DNA of 6,295 nt from Ignavibacteriales bacterium (GTDB taxonomy: Bacteria; Bacteroidota; Ignavibacteria; Ignavibacteriales; Melioribacteraceae): contig JALWSN010000290.1 of assembly GCA_027080245.1 (NCBI GenBank), forward strand, positions 1-6,295. The letters are read 5' to 3'. The notes under the pieces were generated by a model, which was not told the DNA's origin, did no database searches, and saw only the letters and a program-made list of their open reading frames with translations. Below, one piece after another: positions 1 to 6,295 of the stretch. A program made the position numbers and the translations under genes. The first letter of the stretch is position 1. Each line of letters starts with the position of its first letter.

Positions 1-318
1 CGCTAATTTTTTCAGAATGGAAAAATTAATTAACGCGTCCCCTTTCAGTTGGGAGTCGTCCGCTAAAGCAACCACTTTGACGGGAAATCCTCTGTTAACA
101 AAATGCCTTGCCAAAGCAAAACCGTCTCCGGCGTTGTTTCCTTTGCCGGTTACAATTCCAATTTCATCCAGGCTATCCAAATCGGGAATGTTTATTACAA
201 TTTCATTGAAAATACTGAGGGATGCATTTTCCATCAAAACCACGCCGGGAATCCCCAATTCCTCAATGGCGTATTTGTCCGCCGCTCTTACCTGTTCGGT
301 TGAAAATAGCGGTATCAT
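1..318 (-). CDS. nnrE: NAD(P)H-hydrate epimerase (YjeF N-terminal domain), 5' part; 3' end beyond the left edge
   Basis: The visible 106 residues begin MIPLFSTEQVRAAD and match the start of the YjeF N-terminal domain family. The family epimerises the S and R forms of NAD(P)H hydrate (NADHX/NADPHX), a damaged cofactor, so that the companion dehydratase can restore it; the protein is cytosolic. Seen in the sequence: the V-L-M-E-N-A motif at residues 27-32, the nucleotide-binding loop GKGNNAGDGF at 58-67, ALARHF at 68-73 and LKGDA at 91-95, all in the family order. The ATG at 318 is supported by an AGGGAG Shine-Dalgarno 8 nt upstream; the next in-frame ATG (Met29) lies inside the conserved domain. 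The frame is open to the edge, so it is unknown whether this is a stand-alone epimerase or the usual bifunctional protein of roughly 500 residues with a C-terminal ADP-dependent dehydratase domain (then often called nnr). It lies 98 bp after nuoN on the same strand. Confidence 0.9.
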   Translation of the reverse strand, partial: MIPLFSTEQVRAADKYAIEELGIPGVVLMENASLSIFNEIVINIPDLDSLDEIGIVTGKGNNAGDGFALARHFVNRGFPVKVVALADDSQLKGDALINFSILKKLA

Positions 319-416
319 TTTTTTAGCTCCCTAAAATTATTAAAGCACAAACCAAAAGCGTAAAACGCAACTTTTCAGTTCAAAGGAAAAGCATTTAAGG
401 CGGTTAAACTACAAAA
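319..416 (-). other. Intergenic gap between nuoN and the epimerase gene, with weak hairpins
   Basis: This is the longest non-coding stretch in the window. On the minus strand it holds two weak inverted repeats. The first is CTTTTC and GAAAAG (371-391, 6-bp stem, 9-nt loop). The second is GCGT-TTT-ACGC (358-368), followed directly by a short TTTT run. Either could be an inefficient terminator for the nuo transcript, but both are short and the first is AT-rich, so read-through into the epimerase gene is likely. A TTTAAT (339-344) resembles a -10 box, but transcription from it would start at about the Shine-Dalgarno itself and no good -35 stands at the right distance. I see no convincing promoter. 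Confidence 0.3.
327..332 (-). promoter_or_regulatory. Shine-Dalgarno site of the NAD(P)H-hydrate epimerase gene
   Basis: On the minus strand AGGGAG stands 8 nt before the ATG at 318. It is one of the two strongest ribosome binding sites in the window and fixes the start of the epimerase gene. Confidence 0.75.
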
Positions 417-1838
417 CTACCGTAATACCGAAGTAATTAACTTCATTAATATGCTTGGGAAAACGCCGAAAATCAAAACAAAAATTCCCGAAACCAAGAC
501 GGCAAACATGCCGGGGTAATCGGTTTTTATTTCGAAATCCTCTTCTTCGTCCTTAAAATACATGTAAACAACTACTCTCAAGTAAAAATAAACGCTAATT
601 AAACTTGCCGTAATTCCCACAAGAGCAAGATAGAGTAAATTTTGTTTAATGGCTCCAACAAAGACGTAATATTTACCGAAGAACCCTGCCAAAGGAGGAA
701 TTCCGGCAAGAGCAAACATGAACAACGCCATGAAACCGGCAAGCATAGGGTTCTTTTTGTGAAGCCCTGCAAAGGCTTTCAAATCCGTTTTACCGTCGTT
801 TTCATCTTCAACAATGGCAATTACGCCAAAAGCGCCCAAGTTCATGAAGGTGTAAGCCGCCAAGTAAAAAATAATGCCCGCAACGCTGTAAACATTTCCT
901 GCAGCCAATCCAATGGACATGTAACCGGCGTGAACAATGGAACTGTAAGCAAGCATTCTTTTAAGATTAGTTTGAGCTATTGCCACAATACTTGCGTAAA
1001 GAGTGGAAAGAATAGCTAACGTCGCGAAATAAGGGCGGAAGATATGTTCCGCTCCGTTAAAAGTAACAGGCGAAATTGCAAATATTAAAACGCTGAACGC
1101 CGCGGCTTTGCCAATAGTAGACATTAACCCCGTAACGGAAGTAGCCGCGCCCTGGTAAACGTCCGGCACCCACATGTGAAAAGGGAAAGCAGCAATCTTA
1201 AAGGAGAACCCCACGAAAAACAACCCCAATCCGATTACAAACAAAGGCATTTTTAACAATCTTGTAAAATTGTTAATAATGAAATTCAAATTTGTGTTTC
1301 CAGCCGAGCCGTAAATCAAACCTATTCCGTAAACAACAAAACCAGTGGCAAACGCACCCAACAAGAAATATTTAAGCGATGCTTCGTTAGCTGTCTTCTT
1401 TTTCCTGTTAATTCCGGCAAGAATGTAAAAATTAATGGACATCACTTCCAATCCAAGGAAAACCACAAACAGATCCAACGCTCCGGCCATTAGCATCATT
1501 CCCAAAACGGAAGAAGCAAGCAGAATGTAATATTCGCCGAAATTTGCGCCGTATTTTTTAACGTAATTAACCGAGCTCATTACGGCAATTAGCGCGCCGA
1601 TACTAAAAATAAAATTGAAAAACGCCGCTTTGCCGCCAAGAGCAAGCATTTGGTAAAGATTGGAAGAAACGTTGATTTGCGCAAGCGAAAGCAGACTGTT
1701 TGCCAGAAACAGAACGCTAAAAAACGCCGGCAGAAGCGCTTTGCCTTTGGTTGTAAATATTTCAACTAGAATTGCGACAACAATTCCCGCGGAAAGAATA
1801 ATAAAAGGCAATATTTGTAAAAATGTTGATTGATTCAT
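417..1838 (-). CDS. nuoN: NADH-quinone oxidoreductase subunit N
   Basis: One of the three antiporter-like membrane subunits of respiratory complex I, next to the NuoH/A/J/K end of the membrane arm and taking part in ion translocation coupled to NADH:quinone electron transfer. The 473-residue product is full length for the family and almost wholly hydrophobic, consistent with about 14 membrane helices. Seen: Glu131 in FLGLEVMS (the TM5 glutamate), Lys156 in LKYFLLGAF, Lys214 in FKIAAFPFHMWVPDVY, Lys244 in the TM8 region, the LKRMLAYSSIVHAGY motif at 292-306, and Lys389 in GFFGKYYVF. These correspond to the charged residues known to matter in E. coli NuoN. The LKYFLLGAF and HMWVPDVYQGA signatures separate it from NuoM and NuoL. 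A charged loop, KDEEEDFEIK (429-438), precedes the last helix. The ATG at 1838 is 5 nt after the stop of the preceding small gene, with no clear Shine-Dalgarno, so translational coupling is likely. Stop codon TAG. Confidence 0.97.
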   Translation of the reverse strand: MNQSTFLQILPFIILSAGIVVAILVEIFTTKGKALLPAFFSVLFLANSLLSLAQINVSSNLYQMLALGGKAAFFNFIFSIGALIAVMSSVNYVKKYGANFGEYYILLASSVLGMMLMAGALDLFVVFLGLEVMSINFYILAGINRKKKTANEASLKYFLLGAFATGFVVYGIGLIYGSAGNTNLNFIINNFTRLLKMPLFVIGLGLFFVGFSFKIAAFPFHMWVPDVYQGAATSVTGLMSTIGKAAAFSVLIFAISPVTFNGAEHIFRPYFATLAILSTLYASIVAIAQTNLKRMLAYSSIVHAGYMSIGLAAGNVYSVAGIIFYLAAYTFMNLGAFGVIAIVEDENDGKTDLKAFAGLHKKNPMLAGFMALFMFALAGIPPLAGFFGKYYVFVGAIKQNLLYLALVGITASLISVYFYLRVVVYMYFKDEEEDFEIKTDYPGMFAVLVSGIFVLIFGVFPSILMKLITSVLR

Positions 1839-1843
1839 AAGCG

Positions 1844-2209
1844 TTATTCAAAAAATAGTTCGTCTTCAGTAATTTCTTCTATTCTAAGTTTGTGGTCGTC
1901 GTCCAAAAGTAATCTAATTTTACGATGATTATTAAAATCGAAAACGTCGTTTCCCTTTTCCACAACAATCAGTTTTATTCCCTTGTATTTGGAAACCACG
2001 TCGGTTAAAAACTTTACTTCGTGGTAATAAATTTCGGTAAATTCGTCTTCAATTTTGTAGGAGGCGCCTTCGAGCGAGGAGCTGAAATCGTCCACTATTT
2101 CGTTTTCGAAAATTGCTTTAAGCACATGGCACTTAAAAGGCAGCAAAATTCTGTTGCCGAAATAGAGTCCGTAATCCTTGTTTTCCAAAACTTCGTTTAA
2201 TGTTTTCAT
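1844..2209 (-). CDS. Small acidic protein of unknown function inside the nuo operon
   Basis: I do not recognise a family. The 121-residue product has no signal peptide and no membrane segment, so it is probably cytoplasmic. It is rich in acidic residues (26 Asp/Glu against 16 Lys/Arg), with clusters at DDD 103-105 and an acidic tail EEITEDELFFE at 111-121. It has one cysteine (Cys27) and four scattered histidines without a metal-site pattern. Alternating hydrophobic and charged stretches such as IKLIVVEKG (78-86) and KIRLLLDDDHKLRIEEI (97-113) suggest beta strands. It is real: a GAGAGG Shine-Dalgarno stands 5 nt before the ATG, it begins 1 nt after the transporter's stop codon, and nuoN starts 5 nt after its own stop. 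Position suggests a role tied to the transporter or to complex I, for example as a regulator or assembly factor, but this is inference only. It does not resemble the Pcd (pterin carbinolamine dehydratase) family. Confidence 0.85.
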   Translation of the reverse strand: MKTLNEVLENKDYGLYFGNRILLPFKCHVLKAIFENEIVDDFSSSLEGASYKIEDEFTEIYYHEVKFLTDVVSKYKGIKLIVVEKGNDVFDFNNHRKIRLLLDDDHKLRIEEITEDELFFE

Positions 2210-2210
2210 T

Positions 2211-3617
2211 TTAACCTCTCCCGTAAAAGAAGACTAACCAAATAATTGCAAAAATAGGTATTAGAATAGGAATTGCGTATTTGACAAAATAAGTAAAAAA
2301 GCTTGGCATTTTAATACCCGAACGCTCAGTAATAGATTTAACCATGAAATTCGGTCCGTTGCCAATGTAAGTAAGCGCGCCGAAGAACACAGCTCCAACG
2401 GAAATAGCAGTTAAATAAAGTGGGTCGAGAATTTGAAATTGGTGAACTTGCGCCGTCTGGGTAACGTCCAGATTGTACTTACCCATTGCCGCGCTCAGGA
2501 AATTAACAAATGTTGGAGTGTTGTCCAGAAATCCCGACAGCCCGCCTGTAGCCCAATAAAAAACACCTGCGTTTAATTTATTGCCGAGAACGTTGGCTTC
2601 GTGCGCAATTAATTGCAAAGCCGGAATCATTGTTGCAAAAATACCGACGAACAAATAAGCCACTTCCCTGATTGGTTCGAATTCGAACTCGTTTGCTTCA
2701 AGTATTTCTTTGTCCGCTCTTTTGTAAGAAAGAAAAATCACCGCAAACATTATTATTTCCCTAATGCCAAACGGTAAAGGTTCCAGCGACGGGACCCACG
2801 AGATTACGTTGGGATCCAAAAAGACCGAAACAACAATCACCACAAGGTAAAAGACATTCTTCGTTCCTTTGAATTCAATTTTCCCGTCGTATTCTTTTAC
2901 ATCTACATCTTTGGGCATATTCTGGGAATCAATCACGTAAAAAACAGCCAACACCATCAGAACGGCGGGCAACCAAATGTGCCAAATATGCTCAATGAAC
3001 CAGAAAAAGTCGATGCCTTTCAAAAACCCTAAAAACAAAGGCGGATCGCCAATCGGGGTTAACGCTCCTCCAATGTTGCTAATCAGAAAAATAAAGAAAA
3101 TAACGTGGTAAGGTTTAATTCTATCTCTGTTCAATTTAATGTAAGGACGAATTAGAACCATCGAGGCGCCAGTTGTTCCCAAAATATTCGAAAGAACCGC
3201 CCCGAAAAGCAGCATCACAACGTTAGCCAACGGCGTGGATTTTTTGTTGATGTTGATTAAAATTCCGCCGGAAGCCACAAACAACGAGCCGAGCAAAGCA
3301 ATGAAAGAAATGTACTCCGCCAGCGTGTGCAACAAAATGTGAGTGTTCTTTAGTACCGCAATGTAATAAACAACGGGAATAATACCGAGTAAAATTGAAA
3401 TTTTCGGGTAATGCTTTTCCCAAAAGCGGTGGTAAAAAAGCGGACCCGTTGCAATCATTAAAAGCAAAAGAACAAACGGCAGAACCATTACCGTAGGCGG
3501 AAGAGCGTGAACCGTTTCCGCAGCCTTTTCGCCTCCCTCCTGCGCGGTTTGCGCAAACAAAGGATTAGCAAAAAGCGCCGTTAAAATCAAAGCCGAATAT
3601 TTCCACAATCTTTTCAT
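2211..3617 (-). CDS. NhaD/ArsB-like sodium:proton antiporter (IT superfamily), inserted in the nuo operon
   Basis: A 468-residue inner-membrane ion transporter, most like the NhaD-type Na+/H+ antiporters and the related group often labelled putative citrate transporters. Residues 1-22 form a typical signal peptide (MKRLWKY, a hydrophobic core, then NPLFAQ), followed by a short polar segment and about 11-12 hydrophobic segments from about residue 41. Two IT-superfamily hairpin motifs are visible: SNIGGALTPIGDPPL (180-194), and GGLSGFLDNTPTFVNFL (358-373) followed by ALTYIGNGPNFMVKSI (414-429). Asp191 and Asp365 are candidate ion-binding residues by position. A hydrophilic cytoplasmic loop lies at about 231-254. 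The gene starts 9 nt after the nuoM stop and its TAA is 1 nt before the next ATG, so it is co-transcribed with complex I. GGGG stands only 4 nt before its ATG, a poor ribosome site. Family assignment is strong; the substrate (Na+, Li+ or a carboxylate) cannot be fixed from sequence. The symbol nhaD is plausible but not assigned. Confidence 0.85.
   Translation of the reverse strand: MKRLWKYSALILTALFANPLFAQTAQEGGEKAAETVHALPPTVMVLPFVLLLLMIATGPLFYHRFWEKHYPKISILLGIIPVVYYIAVLKNTHILLHTLAEYISFIALLGSLFVASGGILININKKSTPLANVVMLLFGAVLSNILGTTGASMVLIRPYIKLNRDRIKPYHVIFFIFLISNIGGALTPIGDPPLFLGFLKGIDFFWFIEHIWHIWLPAVLMVLAVFYVIDSQNMPKDVDVKEYDGKIEFKGTKNVFYLVVIVVSVFLDPNVISWVPSLEPLPFGIREIIMFAVIFLSYKRADKEILEANEFEFEPIREVAYLFVGIFATMIPALQLIAHEANVLGNKLNAGVFYWATGGLSGFLDNTPTFVNFLSAAMGKYNLDVTQTAQVHQFQILDPLYLTAISVGAVFFGALTYIGNGPNFMVKSITERSGIKMPSFFTYFVKYAIPILIPIFAIIWLVFFYGRG
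2215..2220 (-). promoter_or_regulatory. Shine-Dalgarno site of the small acidic-protein gene
   Basis: On the minus strand GAGAGG lies 5 nt before the ATG at 2209 and sits within the last codons of the transporter gene. It is much better than the sites in front of nuoM, the transporter and nuoN, which argues that the small gene is genuinely and efficiently translated. Confidence 0.7.
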
Positions 3618-3626
3618 TAAACCCCA

Positions 3627-5144
3627 TTAAAGAAAATTAAACGTGAATGTGCTTACAGTGTGTAAAATACTTTCGGTAGTAGCGCTCGAAACCGAAAGGA
3701 ACGTGCTCGAGTAAACGCCAATCCAAACAATGAAAATCACAATAGGAATTAAAACCAAAAGCTCGCGCGGCGTCATGTCCGTCAAGCCGTTTAGCTTTTC
3801 GTTGGTAACTCTTCCCCAAACTACCCTTTCGTACATCCAGAGCAAATATACCGCCGCAAAAATCACTCCCGTCGCTCCGAAAATCACAAAGTACCAGCTG
3901 TCAAGAACTTGCGATTTGAACGAGCCCAAAAGAATCAGAAACTCGCCCACAAAACCGTTCAAGCCAGGCAATCCAATTGACGAAAGCGAAACAATCATTA
4001 AAAACGTAGCGTAAACGGGAACAAGCTTTGCAATGCCGCCGTAATAGGAAATTTCTCTTGTGTGAGTTCTTTCGTAAATAAAACCTACTAACAAGAACAA
4101 CGCTCCCGTAGAAAGTCCGTGGTTAATCATTTGAATAACTGCACCTTGAATTGATTCCGGCGTAAGAGCAAAAATACCAAGTACAATAAATCCAAGGTGC
4201 GAAACGGAAGAATAAGCCACCAATTTTTTCATGTCCTTTTGAACCATTGCAACAAGCGCGCCGTAAATAATTCCTATTACCGCAAGAATAGAGATAACGG
4301 GCGCAAACTGAACTGTTGACTGCGGGAACAACGGAAGACAAAAACGAATCATGCCGTAAGTTCCCATTTTTAGCAGAACGCCCGCTAATATTACCGAACC
4401 GGCGGTTGGCGCTTCAACGTGAGCGTCCGGCAACCACGTATGCAGCGGGAACAACGGAACCTTGATTGCAAAACTAATGAAGAAAGCAAGGAACATGTAT
4501 TGTTGAATTTCATGCGGCACATTCGGACCTACCCTGTAAAGCTCAACAATGTTAGTAGAAAAGTAACCCAACTGATGCGAGGCGTAAATAGCCAGCCAAA
4601 TAATTGCCACCAGCATCAGCAGACTTCCAGCCATTGTAAATAGGAAGAATTTTACCGCCGCGTAAATTCTTCTTCCGCCTCCCCAAATTCCAATAATGAA
4701 ATACATCGGGATTAACATCGCTTCCCAAAAGACGTAGAAGAGGAACAAATCGAGCGCAATGAACACCCCAATCATCGCCGCTTCAAGAAAGAGCATGAAA
4801 AACGTGAAGAGTTTAACGTTCTTGGTAACGCTTTTCCAACTTGAAATTAAAGTCAGCGGCGTAAGGAATGTGGTCAACAAAACCAGCAGAAGCGACACCC
4901 CGTCTATTCCCACTTGATAGGAGACGTGAAGGCTTTTAATCCATTTAATCTGATGCAAAAACTGAAAAGTGGAAAGCGAGGAATCGAACTGGTAGTAAAT
5001 AATTAAGGAAACAATAAAAGCTACAACGGAAACAAACAAACCAAAGTAGCGAATTGCCTTTTCGTTCTCCTTTTTGAAGAAGAGCAAAATTACGCTTCCC
5101 ACAATCGGGATGAATAATAAGTATGTTAGCAAATAACTTTCCAT
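3627..5144 (-). CDS. nuoM: NADH-quinone oxidoreductase subunit M
   Basis: The middle antiporter-like subunit of the complex I membrane arm, between NuoL and NuoN, contributing one ion-translocating channel. The 505-residue length is normal and the protein is polytopic with about 14 helices. Seen: VGIDGVSLLLVLL at 78-90; Glu141 in FYVFWEAMLIPMY (the TM5 glutamate); RIYAAVKFFLFTMAGSL at 159-175; Lys228 in AIKVPLFPLHTWLPDAH with the EAPTAGSVILAGVLLKMG signature up to 261; Lys259; QKDMKKLVAYSSVSHLGF at 302-319; His342 in the MINHGLSTGALF segment; and Glu401 in GFVGEFLIL. The glutamate, rather than lysine, at the TM12 position is diagnostic of NuoM. The ATG at 5144 is 3 nt after the nuoL stop, with only a weak GAG 10 nt upstream, so translation is probably coupled to nuoL. 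No frameshift or missing key residue was found. Confidence 0.98.
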   Translation of the reverse strand: MESYLLTYLLFIPIVGSVILLFFKKENEKAIRYFGLFVSVVAFIVSLIIYYQFDSSLSTFQFLHQIKWIKSLHVSYQVGIDGVSLLLVLLTTFLTPLTLISSWKSVTKNVKLFTFFMLFLEAAMIGVFIALDLFLFYVFWEAMLIPMYFIIGIWGGGRRIYAAVKFFLFTMAGSLLMLVAIIWLAIYASHQLGYFSTNIVELYRVGPNVPHEIQQYMFLAFFISFAIKVPLFPLHTWLPDAHVEAPTAGSVILAGVLLKMGTYGMIRFCLPLFPQSTVQFAPVISILAVIGIIYGALVAMVQKDMKKLVAYSSVSHLGFIVLGIFALTPESIQGAVIQMINHGLSTGALFLLVGFIYERTHTREISYYGGIAKLVPVYATFLMIVSLSSIGLPGLNGFVGEFLILLGSFKSQVLDSWYFVIFGATGVIFAAVYLLWMYERVVWGRVTNEKLNGLTDMTPRELLVLIPIVIFIVWIGVYSSTFLSVSSATTESILHTVSTFTFNFL

Positions 5145-5147
5145 AAT

Positions 5148-6295
5148 TTAAAAGCTCGCTAATAACCAGAATAATAAAATCGCAATTCCCGCAAGCATTA
5201 CAACAGCGTAGGATTGCGTGAACCCGTTTTGTATTTTTTTGAATATTTTCGAAAATTCTTCAATAATCGCCGCGACGCCGTTTACAAATCCGTCGATAAC
5301 GCCCACGTCAAAAAATTTCCAGAGCAGTTTTTCGGAACCGTTTTTAATCGGCTCGATTACGGCTGCGTCGTAGAATTCGTCCACGTAATATTTATTAAGC
5401 AAAATCAAATACAGGGTCTTGAATTTGTTCGCCGCTTTTTCGGCAATGTCCTTCCGCTTAGTGTAAATGTAATAAGCGGCGTAAATTCCCGCCAAAGCCA
5501 GCACAATCGAAACGGTCATTAATGCAATTTCCGTCGAATGCGAATAAACGCTAAATTGACCAAGTCTTATTTTTGCCGGTTCGAACACCGGTTCCAGCCA
5601 GTTTTCGAAGGCGTTACCGCCCTCGCCCGAAAACACCGTGGGAATGCCCACAAAGCCGCCAATAACGGACAAAATACCAAGCACAATTAATGGAATGGTC
5701 ATTACTTTAGGGGATTCGTGCGGATGTAAATCCAATTTTTTGAAATTCTCCTCGCCGTAGAACGTAAGCGAAACCAACCGGAAAATGTAAAACGCCGTTA
5801 GCAAAGCGGTAAATGCGCCCAATCCCCAATAGAACCAATTGCCGTGAGCGAAGGACTGCCAGAGGATTTCGTCCTTGCTGAAAAATCCGGAAAAGAGCGG
5901 GAAGCCCGAAATAGCAAGCGAAGCCATTAAAAAAGTCAAATAAGTAACGGGCATGTATTTTTTCAATCCGCCGTATTGCCTAATGTCCTGAATTTCGTGC
6001 ATTGAATGAATAATTGAACCGGCACCCAAAAAGAGCAGGGCTTTGAAAAATGCGTGCGTCATTACGTGAAAAATTCCCGCGGCAAACGCGCCAACTCCCG
6101 TAGCCAAGAACATGTAGCCCAGCTGGCTTATTGTGGAATAAGCAAGCACTTTTTTAATGTCGTTTTGAACCAATCCGATGGTAGCCGCAAAGAAAGCTGT
6201 GAAGACGCCAATTACAGCCACTACCGTCATTATTGCCGGGGCGGAAGCAAAAATAATCGAAGTTCTTGCAACCATGTAAACGCCCGCCGTTACCA
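5148..6295 (-). CDS. nuoL: NADH-quinone oxidoreductase subunit L, C-terminal part; 5' end beyond the right edge
   Basis: The distal antiporter-like subunit of complex I, whose long lateral helix runs along NuoM and NuoN. The visible 381 residues start inside the protein at VTAGVYMVAR, a NuoL signature; an ATG at 6275 lies inside this motif and is not the start. About 250-300 N-terminal residues are missing, judged from the usual length of the family. In visible numbering: VQNDIKKVLAYSTISQLGYMF at 42-62; His76, His80 and Lys84 in FHVMTHAFFKALLFL; SGFFSKDEIL with the Lys140-Asp141 pair; and HPHESP at 190-195. The C-terminus carries NKYYVDEFYDAAVIEP (300-315), then an amphipathic stretch to about residue 355 that matches the lateral helix, and a final anchoring helix. 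That C-terminal extension separates it from NuoM and from Mrp-type antiporter subunits. It ends with TAA 3 nt before nuoM. Confidence 0.97.
   Translation of the reverse strand, partial: VTAGVYMVARTSIIFASAPAIMTVVAVIGVFTAFFAATIGLVQNDIKKVLAYSTISQLGYMFLATGVGAFAAGIFHVMTHAFFKALLFLGAGSIIHSMHEIQDIRQYGGLKKYMPVTYLTFLMASLAISGFPLFSGFFSKDEILWQSFAHGNWFYWGLGAFTALLTAFYIFRLVSLTFYGEENFKKLDLHPHESPKVMTIPLIVLGILSVIGGFVGIPTVFSGEGGNAFENWLEPVFEPAKIRLGQFSVYSHSTEIALMTVSIVLALAGIYAAYYIYTKRKDIAEKAANKFKTLYLILLNKYYVDEFYDAAVIEPIKNGSEKLLWKFFDVGVIDGFVNGVAAIIEEFSKIFKKIQNGFTQSYAVVMLAGIAILLFWLLASF

Noticed and set aside
17..334. Plus-strand open frame of 105 codons (and a shorter one at 103-303)
   Set aside because: It lies antisense to the epimerase gene, whose minus-strand frame shows conserved family motifs and a good ribosome site; the plus-strand product has no recognisable feature.
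339..344. TTTAAT as the -10 box of a separate promoter for the epimerase gene (minus strand)
   Set aside because: The start of transcription would fall on the Shine-Dalgarno, and no -35 match stands at 16-18 nt; TTGCGT is 20 nt away.
642..1019. Plus-strand open frame of 125 codons inside nuoN
   Set aside because: Antisense to strongly conserved NuoN coding sequence; its product has no recognisable motif and is a shadow frame.
1844..2209. Small gene as a pcd (pterin-4a-carbinolamine dehydratase) homologue, as in the R. marinus nuo operon
   Set aside because: The product lacks the HHP-type active-site motif and the expected pattern of that family, and its sequence shows no likeness to it.
3615..3629. 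TAATG overlap at the nuoM stop as an earlier start for the transporter
   Set aside because: The ATG at 3628 is in a different frame from the transporter; the ATG at 3617 gives a well-formed signal peptide directly.
417..6295. Possibility that the cluster is an Mrp antiporter or a membrane-bound hydrogenase rather than complex I
   Set aside because: The NuoL-type lateral helix with NKYYVDEFYDAAVIEP, the NuoM TM12 glutamate (EFLIL) and NuoN-specific LKYFLLGAF and HMWVPDVYQGA motifs, together with L-M-N order, point to complex I.

Overview
The window is a minus-strand segment of a respiratory complex I (nuo) gene cluster. Reading in the direction of transcription (right to left), the order is nuoL (3' part only, running off the right edge), nuoM, an NhaD/ArsB-like ion transporter, a small acidic protein of unknown function, nuoN, and, after a 98-bp gap, the 5' part of an NAD(P)H-hydrate epimerase gene (runs off the left edge). 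All identities come from protein motifs read directly from the sequence; no searches were run.

The first five genes are very tightly packed: 3 bp between nuoL and nuoM, 9 bp between nuoM and the transporter, 1 bp between the transporter and the small gene, and 5 bp between the small gene and nuoN. They are almost certainly one transcript. NuoL, NuoM and NuoN are the three antiporter-like subunits of the complex I membrane arm. All the key buried charged residues I could check are present, so the products look functional and energy-coupling.

The unusual part is the two-gene insertion between nuoM and nuoN, in a slot where nuoM and nuoN are normally adjacent. The transporter is a separate ion-transporter family member and not a complex I subunit. 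It carries an N-terminal signal peptide and both re-entrant-hairpin motifs of the ion transporter (IT) superfamily. From memory, a similar nhaD-in-nuo arrangement has been described for Rhodothermus marinus, where a pterin carbinolamine dehydratase (pcd) homologue is also present. So the antiporter insertion has a precedent, but the 121-residue protein here is not a pcd homologue and I do not recognise it.

The organism is a bacterium with AT-rich DNA. The gene set and the antiporter insertion would fit the Bacteroidota/Chlorobiota/Ignavibacteriota/Rhodothermota side of the tree, but this is inference from context and style only. Functionally, complex I oxidises NADH and exports ions. The transporter could exchange Na+ and H+ across the same membrane, and the epimerase would repair damaged NAD(P)H, the substrate of complex I. 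No RNA genes, mobile elements, CRISPR arrays or significant repeats were seen, and no gene-free stretch exceeds 98 bp.
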